From Pseudoscleropodium purum (taxonomy: Eukaryota > Streptophyta > Bryopsida > Hypnales > Brachytheciaceae), in assembly GCA_963969395.1 (NCBI GenBank), contig OZ017804.1, positions 124,001 to 188,000 of the forward strand: DNA of 64,000 nt. Direction: 5' to 3'. The position numbers and the translations under genes were made by a program. Positions 1 through 10,826 of this stretch are shown piece by piece. Every line of letters starts with the position of its first letter. Position 1 is the first letter of the stretch. The notes beneath the pieces were generated by a model. The model worked only from the letters and a program-made list of their open reading frames with translations. It was not told where the DNA came from and searched no databases.

Positions 1-223
1 AGTGGAATTAGTTGTTTCTTGGTCACTTTTAATTCGTACAATACTTGTTCGCTAGTCATTTTATAATAATTTAGGTGGGTGGGAGGTACATTATTCTAAA
101 AGGCTTTTCTTGTTAAGTTTACAAAAAGGTTCTATAAGTAAGCATCACTTTTTTTAGCAAACCAAATAATAACTACTAACACTAGGATTTAGGGTGTAGG
201 ATCTAAGGATCACAGATTAGAGG
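1..223. other. AT-rich flank, no gene seen
   Basis: No reading frame, repeat or RNA gene is visible here. It is the left flank of the GC-rich insertion that starts at 224 and ends with the trinucleotide AGG (221-223), which recurs immediately after the insertion at 3528-3530. Confidence 0.5.
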
Positions 224-1406
224 CTGTCGCAGCACAGGGCAGGTCAATTCCCCATTATACTCACAAAAATCGCTCTAGAGTATAACTAAGTGACCCTAAA
301 GATCGAACCCACGAGATCCTGTGAAGTATCTAGCTCTATTAAGCAGTTAAGCTCAGTCAGTATGCCAATCTTACTTTCCGGTCCTAGATCTAGAACCAGA
401 AATACCACCACACCGGATAACTACAGACCGGATTACTCCTTCTTCCGGTCCTACTAACTATCCGGTCCGTACAAATACCCAAATCCCAGGATCTCACAAC
501 TTCCGATCCTGGAAATCCGTCCGGACCAATCCGGTCGGAATGGTCATCCTGTACCCGTAATCCTATCCGGTTTGGTTTTGCCTCTGTTTCACCATCAGAG
601 GGGTCGCCGCTTAATTTTGAGAGTGGTAGGCCCACCACTCCTTCCGTGACTTATAGTGGCTGAAGACCCACTGTCCTACCTTCTAGACTCCTAAGCTAAT
701 CCGGATCCGGTTTGGTCCTTCACAACAACCCAGATAGAAATCCGGGTCGTAGGTCACACAAAGACCCCACACTCGACCCTCTCGTACTACAACGACCTTG
801 ATGCTACTTCCGATCCGTGCGAAGACAGGTGGTTACAAGTGCACCCGTCCGTTCCAACGTCAACTAAAGTTCTTCCGTTACCCATACGGGTGGTGAGACC
901 TCACAGGAGATCGGACACTCGACCGGATTTCCCACCCGGGAGTTCTAGCGCAGCTAAGGAATCCCTCCCTACCCGCCTAGCCTAACAACGGCTTTCTCAC
1001 CCGGAATCTCAAACTCTAGAAGTGCTGAGGAACTAAGTTCACTCCTAACTCTTCGGTACCTACTCACATGCACCTTGGATCGGAAAATAAACACCAAGGG
1101 GAGAAATCACTTACAAACTAACTCGTACTATCCTAACTCCACATCATACAATCCTGTCGCGCTGGAGAGAGATACACAACGAAAAGAATGGAAAGGTACA
1201 AGAAGTTTGCAAAATGAACAACTCCCAATTCCCATCGCAGGAACCGATTTATATACAAAGGGTAAAAACCCTAAAAGCACAAAAAAGAGCGGAAAACCCG
1301 TGGGGGTCCGCCGCCACCTAAATCTAACTTCCGGTCTAACCTAATACTATTTAGCCGGATCCGGATCCGGATCCGCTCCTACTCCTAACTGAAATTAAAA
1401 TCCTAT

Positions 1407-3071
1407 CTACCCTACAACTCTAGATCCTATCGTCGGGCTTCCGACCTCCGGGACTAGCTCCTCGAAGACTTCGCTCAAATTCCGGACCCGTTCCCCCTCC
1501 GCAGGATTCGGTCCGGGTGGAGACTCCAAGTCGATGGTAATATCCGGTCTCGAGCCCGGAGTCCCAGTCCGTGCAGACTTCTTGGACTCAGGAGTCCAAT
1601 CCTTCCTGTCCTTCGCCATAGTTGCATCCGGAAAGAGGTCCGGTAGAGAGATGTCCGAAAGGTGAATACCTTTGTCGCACGTCGCTCCCGTCAGCTTCCG
1701 GCTGCTCTCCTCGATCCGGTCCGCTGCCTTCCGCCCCTCCACCATTGCCGTCTCCACCTGCTCGGCGAAGTCCGCGAGAATCCGGACCATCCGGGAACCG
1801 GATAGTTTCTTCTCTTCGTGGATCTTCTCGTCGAAGAGCTTCGCCTTGGCCGCTGCCGTTCCGGTCTCTCCCAGGACCGTCTTGATCTGCTCGGCCACCT
1901 TCCGAGTCTCCTCCGCCATCTCCCGAGCGGCCGTCACGTCTTCCTGATAGGCAAAAAGTGTTGCCTTCAGTTTATCTACCTCCTCCTGCAACCGGCGGAT
2001 CTCGGCTTCCTGCTTCCGGGTCTCTTCCGGATTCGTGATGCATTGCGCCACTTGTTCCGCCAAGTTGCTGTCCGGTGCAGCACCCACCAACTTGCCGATT
2101 GCCGCAAGCGTCCTGTGCTTGACCTCCCAATCTGCCCTGATGTTGCAGAGGACGTTGATCAGACCGTTGAACGGATCTTGCATATCCGGATCTCCCCCGG
2201 AATTGGTCTTCTCGGCTTCCGGTTTCTCCTCCGGGGCCGGTTTGTCTTGACCGGGAGGCGTCCCGCGCTTGTGTGGAGGCGTCAGCTTCTGTCGCTTGAT
2301 CGGCGGCATCGGCTCCTCCTCTTCCTCGCTGGACTCCCGGTCTGACTCGGAATCGGATTCCGCTTCGTCATCCGTCTCCGACTCCCCATACTTCAGGAGC
2401 ACTTCCTGCGTCTTCCACGCCTTCTCCTCTATGTTGGTGAGGACTTGGTTCTCCCGATAGAGGTGGAAGAGGTAAGGGCACACTGGAGTGGCCCTTTTCT
2501 TCCCAACCCTACTAACAAGCTGGGCCACGAGATCGGAAATGATCCGTGCCCAATCCACTTTCCGGGTACCACTGAGGGCACCGAAAATGGTGTTGCCGAG
2601 GGTGATCGTCACCCTGGTCGGCTTTTCCGGGTGAAGAACCGGAACCAGGAATTGCAGGAGCCGACGGTGTCGGTCGTCCAAGCAATCCTCGACCGCGTAT
2701 CCGTCCTTCGGGTTGACGGCTCCCTTGAACTTCCCTCGGACAAACTCATCCTTCCGGCTCGCCATTCCCAAACCTCCTGCCCGGAAACCGTAAACCGCTC
2801 TCCACATCCCCTCGTTCCAGCTGACGGGAGCTCCCCTCACGGTGTTGTCAAACTGGTTGGACAACTTTCCGAGGAGCTCCTTGACCATTCTCTCCTCCCT
2901 AAAACCCCAAGGTTTCTCGGCAAACCCTACGCAACCCATGGATCTGAGATCATCCATGAGTTCAGCCTTTTCCGGCTCTGTGGAGGGAATAACCGGAATG
3001 ACTTTCCGGAGCTTCACCTCGCCTCCAGAGGGACTCGCTTGTCTCGACCTACGTAGCTGAGGCATTCCCAC
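1407..3071 (-). CDS. 554-aa unrecognised nuclear-type coiled-coil protein of the insertion
   Basis: This is the only long uninterrupted ORF in the window (554 codons). Its N-terminal half (about residues 30-225) looks folded, with conserved-looking W/G/D positions around 82-105 and 155-220. It is followed by an acidic Ser/Asp/Glu run (about 229-254), a basic nuclear-localisation-like patch (PPIKRQKLTPPHKR, about 256-269), a Pro/Lys/Glu linker, and a charged region rich in heptad-like Leu/Ala (about 340-400) that should form a coiled coil. The C-terminus is rich in Pro, Ser and Asp. No catalytic DDE or zinc-knuckle motif is visible. Given its place inside a TIR-bounded element, it may be a TNPA-like DNA-binding accessory protein or a gag-like protein; this is inference. 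The first Met of the open frame was used, about 175 bp below a TATA box. It could be expressed, since nothing breaks the frame. Confidence 0.6.
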   Translation of the reverse strand: MGMPQLRRSRQASPSGGEVKLRKVIPVIPSTEPEKAELMDDLRSMGCVGFAEKPWGFREERMVKELLGKLSNQFDNTVRGAPVSWNEGMWRAVYGFRAGGLGMASRKDEFVRGKFKGAVNPKDGYAVEDCLDDRHRRLLQFLVPVLHPEKPTRVTITLGNTIFGALSGTRKVDWARIISDLVAQLVSRVGKKRATPVCPYLFHLYRENQVLTNIEEKAWKTQEVLLKYGESETDDEAESDSESDRESSEEEEEPMPPIKRQKLTPPHKRGTPPGQDKPAPEEKPEAEKTNSGGDPDMQDPFNGLINVLCNIRADWEVKHRTLAAIGKLVGAAPDSNLAEQVAQCITNPEETRKQEAEIRRLQEEVDKLKATLFAYQEDVTAAREMAEETRKVAEQIKTVLGETGTAAAKAKLFDEKIHEEKKLSGSRMVRILADFAEQVETAMVEGRKAADRIEESSRKLTGATCDKGIHLSDISLPDLFPDATMAKDRKDWTPESKKSARTGTPGSRPDITIDLESPPGPNPAEGERVRNLSEVFEELVPEVGSPTIGSRVVG

Positions 3072-3244
3072 TCACATCTACCTCACTCTCTCCTAGCCGC
3101 ACGTCCCGTTCCTCACTTCCTCTCTGCGATCTCAACCGGAATCAAAACAAACAGAACACAAACGCACAGACTCACAAACGACAAAAACTCAACCGTGCGC
3201 TCAAGGTCGAGTTTCTAAAAGGGGGTGCAACAGTGAAAGCTCCT

Positions 3245-3254
3245 CCTTTTATAG
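3245..3254 (-). promoter_or_regulatory. TATA box for the 554-aa ORF
   Basis: On the minus strand the bases read CTATAAAAGG, a near-consensus plant TATA box. It lies about 175 bp upstream of the ATG at 3071, predicting transcription start near 3215. It lies inside the element, so the element would carry its own promoter. Confidence 0.5.
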
Positions 3255-3527
3255 TCCCTGGACCCTTTCCGGTTTGTCATCATGAATCCGGTTTACCATC
3301 ATAATCCGGTTCATCATCATCATCCGGTCCTAGACCTAATCCGTGTTGCATTCCGTTTCCGTCGTTAGTTACTCCTGACCGGATTAGATCCAAGAAGCCC
3401 ACTACTTCACGTTCCGTGCTAATTCTAAGTTTTCCTTCCCCACCTAATCGGATCCGGTTAGCTAATGACTAGTTTCCATTCCTATTTTGGTGTATACTAA
3501 GAAAATCAAAATTCTAAGCTGCGACAG

Positions 3528-5143
3528 AGGCTTAGGGATCAAACTATACAATCTAGGATATGAGGTCTATGGTGTCCTGATGTGGGTTGTGTTGTGTGAG
3601 TCTACATCGCTAACAATAGCTATTGTAAACTCTAAGTATCTAAACGTATAAACATTTCCCATCCTAAATGTATACTACAATAAGGCATCATGAATGAATA
3701 ATCATTCGATATTAAACTTCCTAAACATTGAATGAGAGCTTCTACTTTATGTTAATTCAATTAGTCTTGTAAAATCATTCATATGAATCAAGGAATAATA
3801 CTAGTGATGATTGGTATAACAACCAATTGAACCATCGTTACACTTCATGTTCCACCTCCTTTCAATTCATAAACTACAACACATGCAAGACTTGAAGAGA
3901 ATGAAGCAAAGGGGTTGTTTAAGGGTTATAACCACCCTCAAGGCACCCCAAAATGGCTCCATTCACATCTCAAACAGTCCAAAGACACTAATTTAGCCTC
4001 TAGTGGTCACTACATGGCCATTTTGGCTGTACTGAATCTACAGTCACCTCTTGCCATGCCTTATAAATCTTGACAGCTACCCATCATCAAATAACATGAC
4101 AACCGTCGTTTTAGTGAATTCAAGCATCTTGTTATCATCAAAGTTGGATCCAAGCTTTGAAGAGAGGGTCAGGTCGTCAGGTGGGTAGTTTTATTGTAAA
4201 GTTACCTTCTTTTGGGATCTAGCCTTGTTAAGAAATTAGGTCTTACAAGGGGCTATTCTCGTAAGGAGGTTAGGTTAGGGAGGGTTTTTGGTTTGTTGAA
4301 AAATTCCAAGGTTCAAGGTTTAGGATTCATTGAGTACACTTTATAGCTCTAACAGTTCCAATTTTTTGGGTTTCCAAAAATTGATTATTGAAGATTCCTT
4401 CTGAGCTACCATTAGTGCCAACTTCTGAATTAAAATTATCAATTAATTATGGAAGAATAGTTGTGAACAATAAATGACAAGGATATGTTATAAAAAAATC
4501 ATATTCGTCGTTTATTTTTTTTGAAAATAGTTGCACTTTTCAATTTTGCACATCATTGTTTCTTTTTTTTTCACAAAATTTGCCTCCTGTTGTAGGGTTT
4601 TTATCCTATAATTTCCTAGTTTTATTAGATATTTTCACTCTCTCTTTAGTTTTTGCCAGGCACCGTAATACCTGTAATTTAGATATAAGATTAGGGCCTC
4701 TACATTTTTTCCCAAAACCTAAATTCTTTTCCACCCTACTTATTCTTTTCCACTCTCTATAATTGTTTATACTTTCTAGACTTGATTGCACTCTCTGTAT
4801 TTGCAACAATGCTAGAGTATGAGTGGGGACCAATGAGCAATGAGCGTTCATCAACGAGCATTTAGTTTTGAACGCTCATTAAGACTATTTTTACTAAAAA
4901 TAGACATGTTAGAGTCATAAATAGTGGTGTTAGAATTAAAAATAGTAATGTCAAAATTATTAAAATAAAAATTACTAAATTGTTTTTTCCAAAAAAACAA
5001 TTTATTGCTAAAAGAAGTTTAATTGAAGGTACTTATTTAGAACTTAAATGTTGTAGGTAGGACAAAATGATAGCTTAACTTCTCCAAGAACATAAAAGGT
5101 ACAACCCTTGAGGTGATGAATACATAAATTTCATCAATAACAT
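3528..5143. other. AT-rich spacer with degenerate pyrimidine-rich repeat
   Basis: No gene is seen. 4590-4900 is rich in TTTTCCACCCT-like words and resembles 7385-7640 in parts, so the two may be diverged copies of one dispersed repeat. At 4841-4878 a 10-bp inverted repeat (TGAGCGTTCA / TGAACGCTCA, 18-nt loop) could form a hairpin. 5136-5143 (AATAACAT) is the left target duplication of the next element. Confidence 0.35.
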
Positions 5144-5432
5144 CAGGGTTGATGAATCTCAACGTCCGCCCCAAAATAGTGTTCGTTTTCCGGACGTCCG
5201 GACGCAGCGTCCCGACCGTCGTCGGAAAGCGGACAGGCGGGGCAGTCGGACGGGGCGGACACCCAGATCGTGTGGACTAGATCAGTCCGTGCATCGATCG
5301 GACGGCCATAATTGGGCGGACGGACGGGCGGACAGGCGAACGGGGGACAGGCGGACACTACGTCCGCCGGACCGTGAATGTCAGCGGACGCTGCGGATAC
5401 AACGTCCACGTCCGGACGTCGTGTCAACCCTG
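5144..5432 (+). mobile_element. hAT-type CpG-dense MITE, copy 1
   Basis: This 289-bp element begins CAGGGTTGATGAATC and ends GTGTCAACCCTG, with a 9-bp inverted terminus CAGGGTTGA/C. The 8-bp AATAACAT is present on both sides (5136-5143 and 5433-5440), a perfect target duplication. An 8-bp TSD with CAGGG-type ends is the hallmark of the hAT superfamily. The interior is built of CGTCCG/CGGACG words and has no coding capacity for a transposase. It is non-autonomous. Confidence 0.85.
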
Positions 5433-5553
5433 AATAACATGCATTCTTTGTTTAGAATAATTGAAAAATAATTCCATATACTATGACAATAAATGAATAA
5501 AAAAAGATATTTTTTATGTAGCAAACGGCTCATTACCAAAGGACCTTCATTCT

Positions 5554-5603
5554 AGTAATTTAGAGGGTCATTTCAAATAGAAGTTATGACCCTCTAAATT
5601 ACT
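5554..5603. repeat. Perfect 18-bp inverted repeat (hairpin)
   Basis: The left arm at 5554-5571 (AGTAATTTAGAGGGTCAT) is the exact reverse complement of the right arm at 5586-5603, around a 14-nt loop. A diverged relative of the surrounding DNA lies at about 6115-6173. It could be a fold-back element remnant or a small-RNA precursor-like hairpin; nothing shows which. Confidence 0.6.
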
Positions 5604-5744
5604 GTTAGCAAAAGAAAAAAAATTATACAAGAAGTTTTTTTCAAATAAAATTTTCAAATTCTTTTTAATTAATTGGCTGGATTAATTTTTTTCAATTCAA
5701 TTTTTTAATTTATAAATTTATTTTGTCAAAGTTGAAATTATTTT

Positions 5745-6068
5745 CAGGGTTGACAAATCAATACGTCCGCCTCAACATAGCGTTCGTAACCCGGACATTC
5801 GTCCTCACGGACGCCAACGGATGCAGCGTCCCTCCCGCCGTCGGAAGGCAGACGGGCGGGGCGGACGGCTCGAGGCGGACCCCAGATCATGCAGACCACA
5901 TCAGTCCGTGTGTCGATCGGATGGCCGTAACCGGGTGAACGGGTATCAGGGTGGACGGGGTGGTCCCGGTGGACGCTGCGTCCGCCGGGACTGTGAATGT
6001 TAGCGGACGTTGCGAACACAGTGTCCACGTCCGGATGTCCCGGACGTCCGACCGTCCTATCAACCCTG
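5745..6068 (+). mobile_element. hAT-type CpG-dense MITE, copy 2
   Basis: This 324-bp copy starts CAGGGTTGACAAATC and ends CCTATCAACCCTG. Its target duplication is exact: ATTATTTT at 5737-5744 and 6069-6076. The interior aligns by eye with copy 1 (CGTCCGCC near the left end, GTGAATGTTAGCGGACG in the right third). The short ORFs that cross it on both strands are by-products of its high GC content. Confidence 0.85.
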
Positions 6069-6173
6069 ATTATTTTGTAATCAAGAAATGGTTCCTCGGA
6101 TCCAAGGAGCAATTTCTTGTTGCCAAAGGCACCTACCTTCTATTAATTTGGAGAATATTTGAAATGCAATTAA

Positions 6174-6517
6174 CAGGGTTGATGAATCTCTACGTCCGCC
6201 CGAAAAAGGCGTCTGTAACTCGAACGTCTGGACGGTCAGACGTCCGTCTGCACGAACGCAGCGTCCTTTCCACCGTTGGAAAGCGAACGCCTCAGCCGCG
6301 GCGAACGGGCGGGGCAGACGGGCGACCGCGAGACGGTTGGAATAGGGCGGTCGGGGAAGCGGACGGAGGAGATGGTCAGCGGTCGGAGCAGTCAAGCAGT
6401 TGAGGCGGACGGCGACGTCTAGCGCAGCGGACGTTGCGTCCGCTAGACTTGCGAATGTCAGCGAACGCTGCGGACACAGCATCCGCGTCCGGACGTCTAA
6501 CCGTCCTGTCAACCCTG
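6174..6517 (+). mobile_element. hAT-type CpG-dense MITE, copy 3
   Basis: This 344-bp copy starts CAGGGTTGATGAATC and ends CCTGTCAACCCTG. The flanks are GCAATTAA (6166-6173) and GCAATCAA (6518-6525), an 8-bp target duplication with one later mismatch. It is the longest of the five copies, with extra sequence in the middle (about 6290-6420). The three neighbouring copies have different target duplications, so they are independent insertions, not a tandem duplication. Confidence 0.8.
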
Positions 6518-8104
6518 GCAATCAAATATATTTTTTTTTGAAAATTATATTTTCAAAAGATTTATTTTAAGAATAATATAATTATTTAGTTCCAGGTTCT
6601 TTGAAATCCGAGGAGCCTTCCTTAGGCTCCACAAAGCCTTCCATTGGTACAAAAAGACATTGACAAAGAACTTCGGCCTTCAAATAACCTCCAAATGACT
6701 TTCACTAGCACCAGAAAAGGGCTCCTTGGAATCAAATAGGCTTCTCAATGTAGTTGGCATTGGCAAAGAGGGCTCCTCGAAATCCAAAGAGTGCTCCTTG
6801 GATTCTAAGTAGCCCTAATTAAAAAACATATATTAAATTTCTTTGTGGAAAAAAAAAATTTTGAAAAAAGATTTTGAATTTTTTTTCTTAAAAGTAGTTT
6901 AAATTTTTTCCAAATTGATATGGGGAAAGTTCCTTTAGCAACAAAAAAATGTGCTTCAAATTTGAGGAGCCATCTAGTGAATTTAAGAAATATATATTAT
7001 TATTTTTTAATTTTAATTTTTTGAAAATATGATTTTTTTTGAAAAAAAACTTTTGAAATTTTGAAATTTCAATTTCAATTTCAATGAACTTCCAAATTAA
7101 TAAAAGGAGGGTCCTTAAGCAACTTACTTCTTTATTTTCAATTTAAGGTACTTAATAGACATCAATCCTTATCTTAAACAACTAAGTTTTTAATCCTATC
7201 CAATAGTTATTCATCATTCAATGCAAATTCATCCAAACACGTTAACTACAAAAAATTTATGTAAATCCTTTCATCTCATTCATCCTCATCCATCTTGTTT
7301 AAATTCATTTGTAGCCATAAATGTTTACCCTAAACCATAGATATAGGCATCTTGTAGTGAAAAATTTCAAATTTTTTACAAGATTTGTTTAAAATGGTCA
7401 TTGCTCAATGCTTGTTGCTCCCTACTCATACTTTAGCAACCTTGTCTGTATTTGTTTCCACCCTCTATTTTGGGGTGCACACTCTATATTTCTTTCTAAC
7501 CTCTATATTTTTTCCACCTTCATTCTATATTTCATGGTTTCCACCCTCCATATTTTTCCACACTTTGTAATTGTTTAGCGCATTTGAAATTGTTTTTGTA
7601 GACCTTGATTCTATGATTATTTCGACCCTGATTCCATGATTTCATGCATCTTTTATATTTTTTTTGACACTATACGTTAATCTCTAGAAGGTATTGGTAG
7701 TTACTCTAAACCTCTACATTATTTTTATTTCGTAGTCTATTTTATTTGTAGGATGATACTATATAGGGATATTTGAGACATGCTATTGCTTCCTACATGT
7801 AAAACCAAGCTAAAAGGGACCCTATTTCTTTCTGTCAATGGCTTCTTTAGTTTTAGTTGAGAGCTTTTCAATTCATGACAGTTGCAGGATATTAGTTTAG
7901 AGTATTAGACTTATGTTGATAATCCAATGCTACTTGTGATGGAATTGAAGGGTTCTTCCAAAACTAGATGAACATGGTAGTATGTATACTTTCATAGTGA
8001 TAGTCACAATCTTTCAACAAATATAATTATGTGCACCTTCATGTTCCAAAATTATATAATAAAAATCATTTAATATGATTAGCACTTATGGTTATCGGTG
8101 ATGA
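6518..8104. other. AT-rich spacer with degenerate GGCTCCT repeats
   Basis: No gene is seen. 6585-6830 contains repeated, diverged stretches around GGCTCCTYGRAATCCAA, probably an old minisatellite. 7385-7640 shares pyrimidine-rich words with 4590-4900. The rest is A/T homopolymer-rich. Confidence 0.35.
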
Positions 8105-8129
8105 ATATATATATATATATATATATATA
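8105..8129. repeat. (AT)n microsatellite
   Basis: Twelve and a half uninterrupted AT units. Confidence 0.9.
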
Positions 8130-8963
8130 GTATGATTATTTTTCCTTGCATCATTCAAAATATGTGGTGTGCAATTCCCATCATGAAATAATCATAAGTA
8201 TTCATGCACATCTCCTCAATTTTTTGGTAATTATGAATTGGTATTTGTCAATCATGTATTTTGGAGATGATGTGTAGTATGATTATTACATCCCCACATC
8301 GTAGTCCTAGTCTTATTGTTAAATATTGGGCTTAGACATATTTCAAAATAAATAAGCTTTGCTGCATTTATTAATGAATTTCACATGAATAGTTTCTTTG
8401 CTTTTATTACTACCTTTGTAGTTTCAAAAAATAAGGTAAACTACTCTTCTCACAACCAAAATTGTAATTATGCTCTTGTACATTCTTTAATCGGAATGTC
8501 CGAAATGAAGAGTACAATTGTGGTTGCATTATGCTTGCTTCTACTTCTCCCGTAATGGAATATATATTAACTAGAACTTTTTCACTGGCATTTTGATCAT
8601 TTCTTTGAATGCAATGCGCTGACAACCACTTAACCAATTTCAGATCAAGTGAACAATAGACATGAGTAATGAGTACGGAATGAAATATTTTATCATATAA
8701 TTTGCTTTCAAAATGATTATAAACTTTAATTACAAGTTACAGTGATTGATCCTTAACCCTAACCCTTAAATTTGCTTCGAGGGAATGGCTAGAATTGGAA
8801 TGGAAGTCTATTGCTAACCAAAGCAAAAAAAATGGAAAAAGTAAATGGGGATCATTAAATTGGAATGGAAATAGGTACATATCTCCAAAAAAATGGTTAC
8901 CAATTTCTCTTTAATGACAAGAAATTAAATTTGAAAGACTCCAAATTAGGATTCAAAGGAAGT
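8130..8963. other. AT-rich spacer, no gene seen
   Basis: No coding homology was recognised. A short stretch near 8755 resembles CCCTAA repeats but has fewer than three units. Confidence 0.35.
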
Positions 8964-9140
8964 GAAATATCATTAAGTTGGAAAAAAAGTGCATTTCCAA
9001 TCAATGATGTAAGAAGGAAAGGCAATGAAATATCATTGAATTGGAATAGGATTCATTTCCAATCAATGATGTGAAAAAAATAGGGAAGGAAAAGAAAATG
9101 TCATTGAGTTGTAAAAAAAATGCATTTCCAATCAATGACC
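8964..9140 (+). repeat. Three-unit tandem repeat, about 65-bp period
   Basis: Units beginning GAAATATCATTAAGTTGG (8964), GAAATATCATTGAATTGG (9027) and GAAAATGTCATTGAGTTG (about 9094) each end in CATTTCCAATCAATGA. The period is 63-67 bp. The ORF across it results from repeat translation and looks like no gene. Confidence 0.65.
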
Positions 9141-9795
9141 AAAAAAACAATAAGGAATTTAGACCCTAAATCCTCAACCAATAAGAATGCTTGAAATGGA
9201 AAATGGGAAGTGATATTTGGAACAAAACCCAAAAATATTTCCAATAAGGAAACAAGAGTGAGGTGTTAGAAAAAAATGGATAGTGATATTTGGATTATGG
9301 ACCGAAGACCTATAGGTCAAAAACTAGTGCCTACAATAAGATCTTTGAAAATTCATAGGTAACTTAATAATGATTCCAAAAATATGAAACCACTTATATT
9401 ATATTTACATCCATTTCTCTTTCTTTGGCCAATTAAGTAATAATATTTCTGTCCACAAAGATTAGTCCTTCACATTTGGCTTCTACAACACACTATCTTA
9501 ATCCATAAATGTTGAGGTAGATAGAAAATGTCCAATGAATGACATAGACTTTTTGTTTGTAGGACCGAAGATCAACTTTTCATCCTCAAATTTTATTATG
9601 GAAAGGGAAGGTCATTTGTAGCAATATGATTTTCAATTAGAACATAAATCATTTGAAATTTAAAAATTAAAAAAAAATATTGGATGAAAATAATAGCCAA
9701 ATTGTGGATGAGAACAAAATGATGGTTGCGTGATATCTATGAATGTGAAATTTTTTGTCTATTATGTGCATGAATATTGAAACTTGAAGCACGAC

Positions 9796-10114
9796 TAGGG
9801 TTGACAGGACGGTCGGACATCCGGGACGTTCGGACGCGGACACTATGTCCGCAATGTCCGCTGACATTTGCGGTTCCGACGGACGCTGCGTCTGCCGGGA
9901 CTGCCCCGTCCGCCTATCCGCCTTGATACCCGTCCGCCCCGGTACGGCCGTCCGATCGACACGCGGACTGATGTGGTCCGCATGATCTGGGTGTCCGCCC
10001 CGCCCGTTTGCCTTCCGACGGCGGGAGGGACGCTACGTCCGCTCGCGGTCGTGAGGACGGACGTCCGGGTTACGGACGCTATTTTGGCGCGGACGTACTG
10101 ATTTGTCAACCCTG
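9796..10114 (-). mobile_element. hAT-type CpG-dense MITE, copy 4 (inverted)
   Basis: This 319-bp copy lies in the opposite orientation to copies 1-3. It starts TAGGGTTGACAGGACGG (first base changed from C) and ends GATTTGTCAACCCTG. Its flanks are AGCACGAC (9788-9795) and AGCACCAC (10115-10122), an 8-bp target duplication with one mismatch. The 3' portion (GGACGTACTGATTTGTCAA) matches copy 5 closely. Confidence 0.8.
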
Positions 10115-10826
10115 AGCACCACTGTAACATGTAGGAGTGCGACTTGGTAACTTTGTAACAAATGAAAAATAAAACCTGGTTCACGTGGTCTCCCAAGTAG
10201 GGTTTTTTTTTAGGTAATTAAATGCCCAATTTCCTCAAAAAAAAAGGGCAACTTTAAACCTATAGCAAAAAAAAAAGATAAATGTGTTAAAAAATGCCAA
10301 ACTATAATGATGGCCTACACATTGTTGCCACAATGCTTCTAAAATCTCATTTTATCCATCAAGCAAAGCCAACACATACAAAAAGTTACATACAAAAATT
10401 TTATACTCAAAATTTCATTTTCAAAATTGGCCTCCTTCAATTCAAACCCCTAGAGTGAAAGAGCCATACACTTAAAACCTTCTTGTTTGAAAACCAAAAA
10501 AAAACCCTACTCATTATTACCTTTACCGGTCCCAAGTGGCTCATTATCACCTTTACTAGTCCGTTCGGTCAGGATTACAGAACATAATTACTTGTATTTG
10601 TCCCCTTAGTCTGGGGTCTTCTCCATGCTATCAAGTGCCTAAGGTGGCGGTGGGGCCATCATTGTCTATGCTGGCTTCCCCCCCTTCTGTTGGTTATGCT
10701 TCCCTCTTGATGCTTTCATTGCATCCGGTTTCTCCCGTTGTTGCGTCGCTTCTTTGGAGCTTCTCGAATTGGCGCATTCCCAGTTTTCTTTTACCAAGCA
10801 ACATTAGAGTCTGGAAGAGGGAGAAG
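10115..10826. other. Spacer, no gene recognised
   Basis: A 65-codon frame at 10635-10832 has no recognisable motif and runs into the next repeat, so I do not call it a gene. The duplicated phrase CTCATTAT(T/C)ACCTTTAC near 10510 and 10549 is a small local repeat. Confidence 0.3.

Larger units (their letters stand above)
224..3527 (-). mobile_element. GC-rich DNA-transposon-like insertion with 10-bp TIRs and 3-bp TSD
   Basis: The left end reads CTGTCGCAGC and the right end GCTGCGACAG, a perfect 10-bp inverted repeat. It is flanked on both sides by AGG, a 3-bp putative target-site duplication. Both subterminal regions are packed with CCGG-centred words (TCCGGT, ACCGGA, CCGGAT) in both orientations, including about 20-bp-period copies of CCGGTT followed by CATCAT near 3269-3330. 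Short TIRs, subterminal repeats and a 3-bp TSD recall CACTA/EnSpm or PIF/Harbinger elements, but the ends are not CACTA and no transposase is recognisable, so the class is open. The interior is much more GC-rich than the flanks and carries one long minus-strand gene. Confidence 0.55.

Noticed and set aside
292..320. tRNA-like ATCGAACCC word
   Set aside because: No cloverleaf can be drawn around it.
1622..3060. Plus-strand ORFs of 63-203 codons opposite the 554-aa ORF
   Set aside because: They are antisense shadows of a long GC-rich gene, with Ser/Pro/Arg-rich translations and no motif.
5143..6521. Several 60-150-codon ORFs on both strands
   Set aside because: They are read-throughs of the GC-rich MITEs; the translations are Arg/Asp/Pro repeats that exist only because stop codons are rare in CGTCCG words.
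9843..10196. 117-codon minus-strand ORF
   Set aside because: It spans MITE copy 4 and its flank and is explained by composition.
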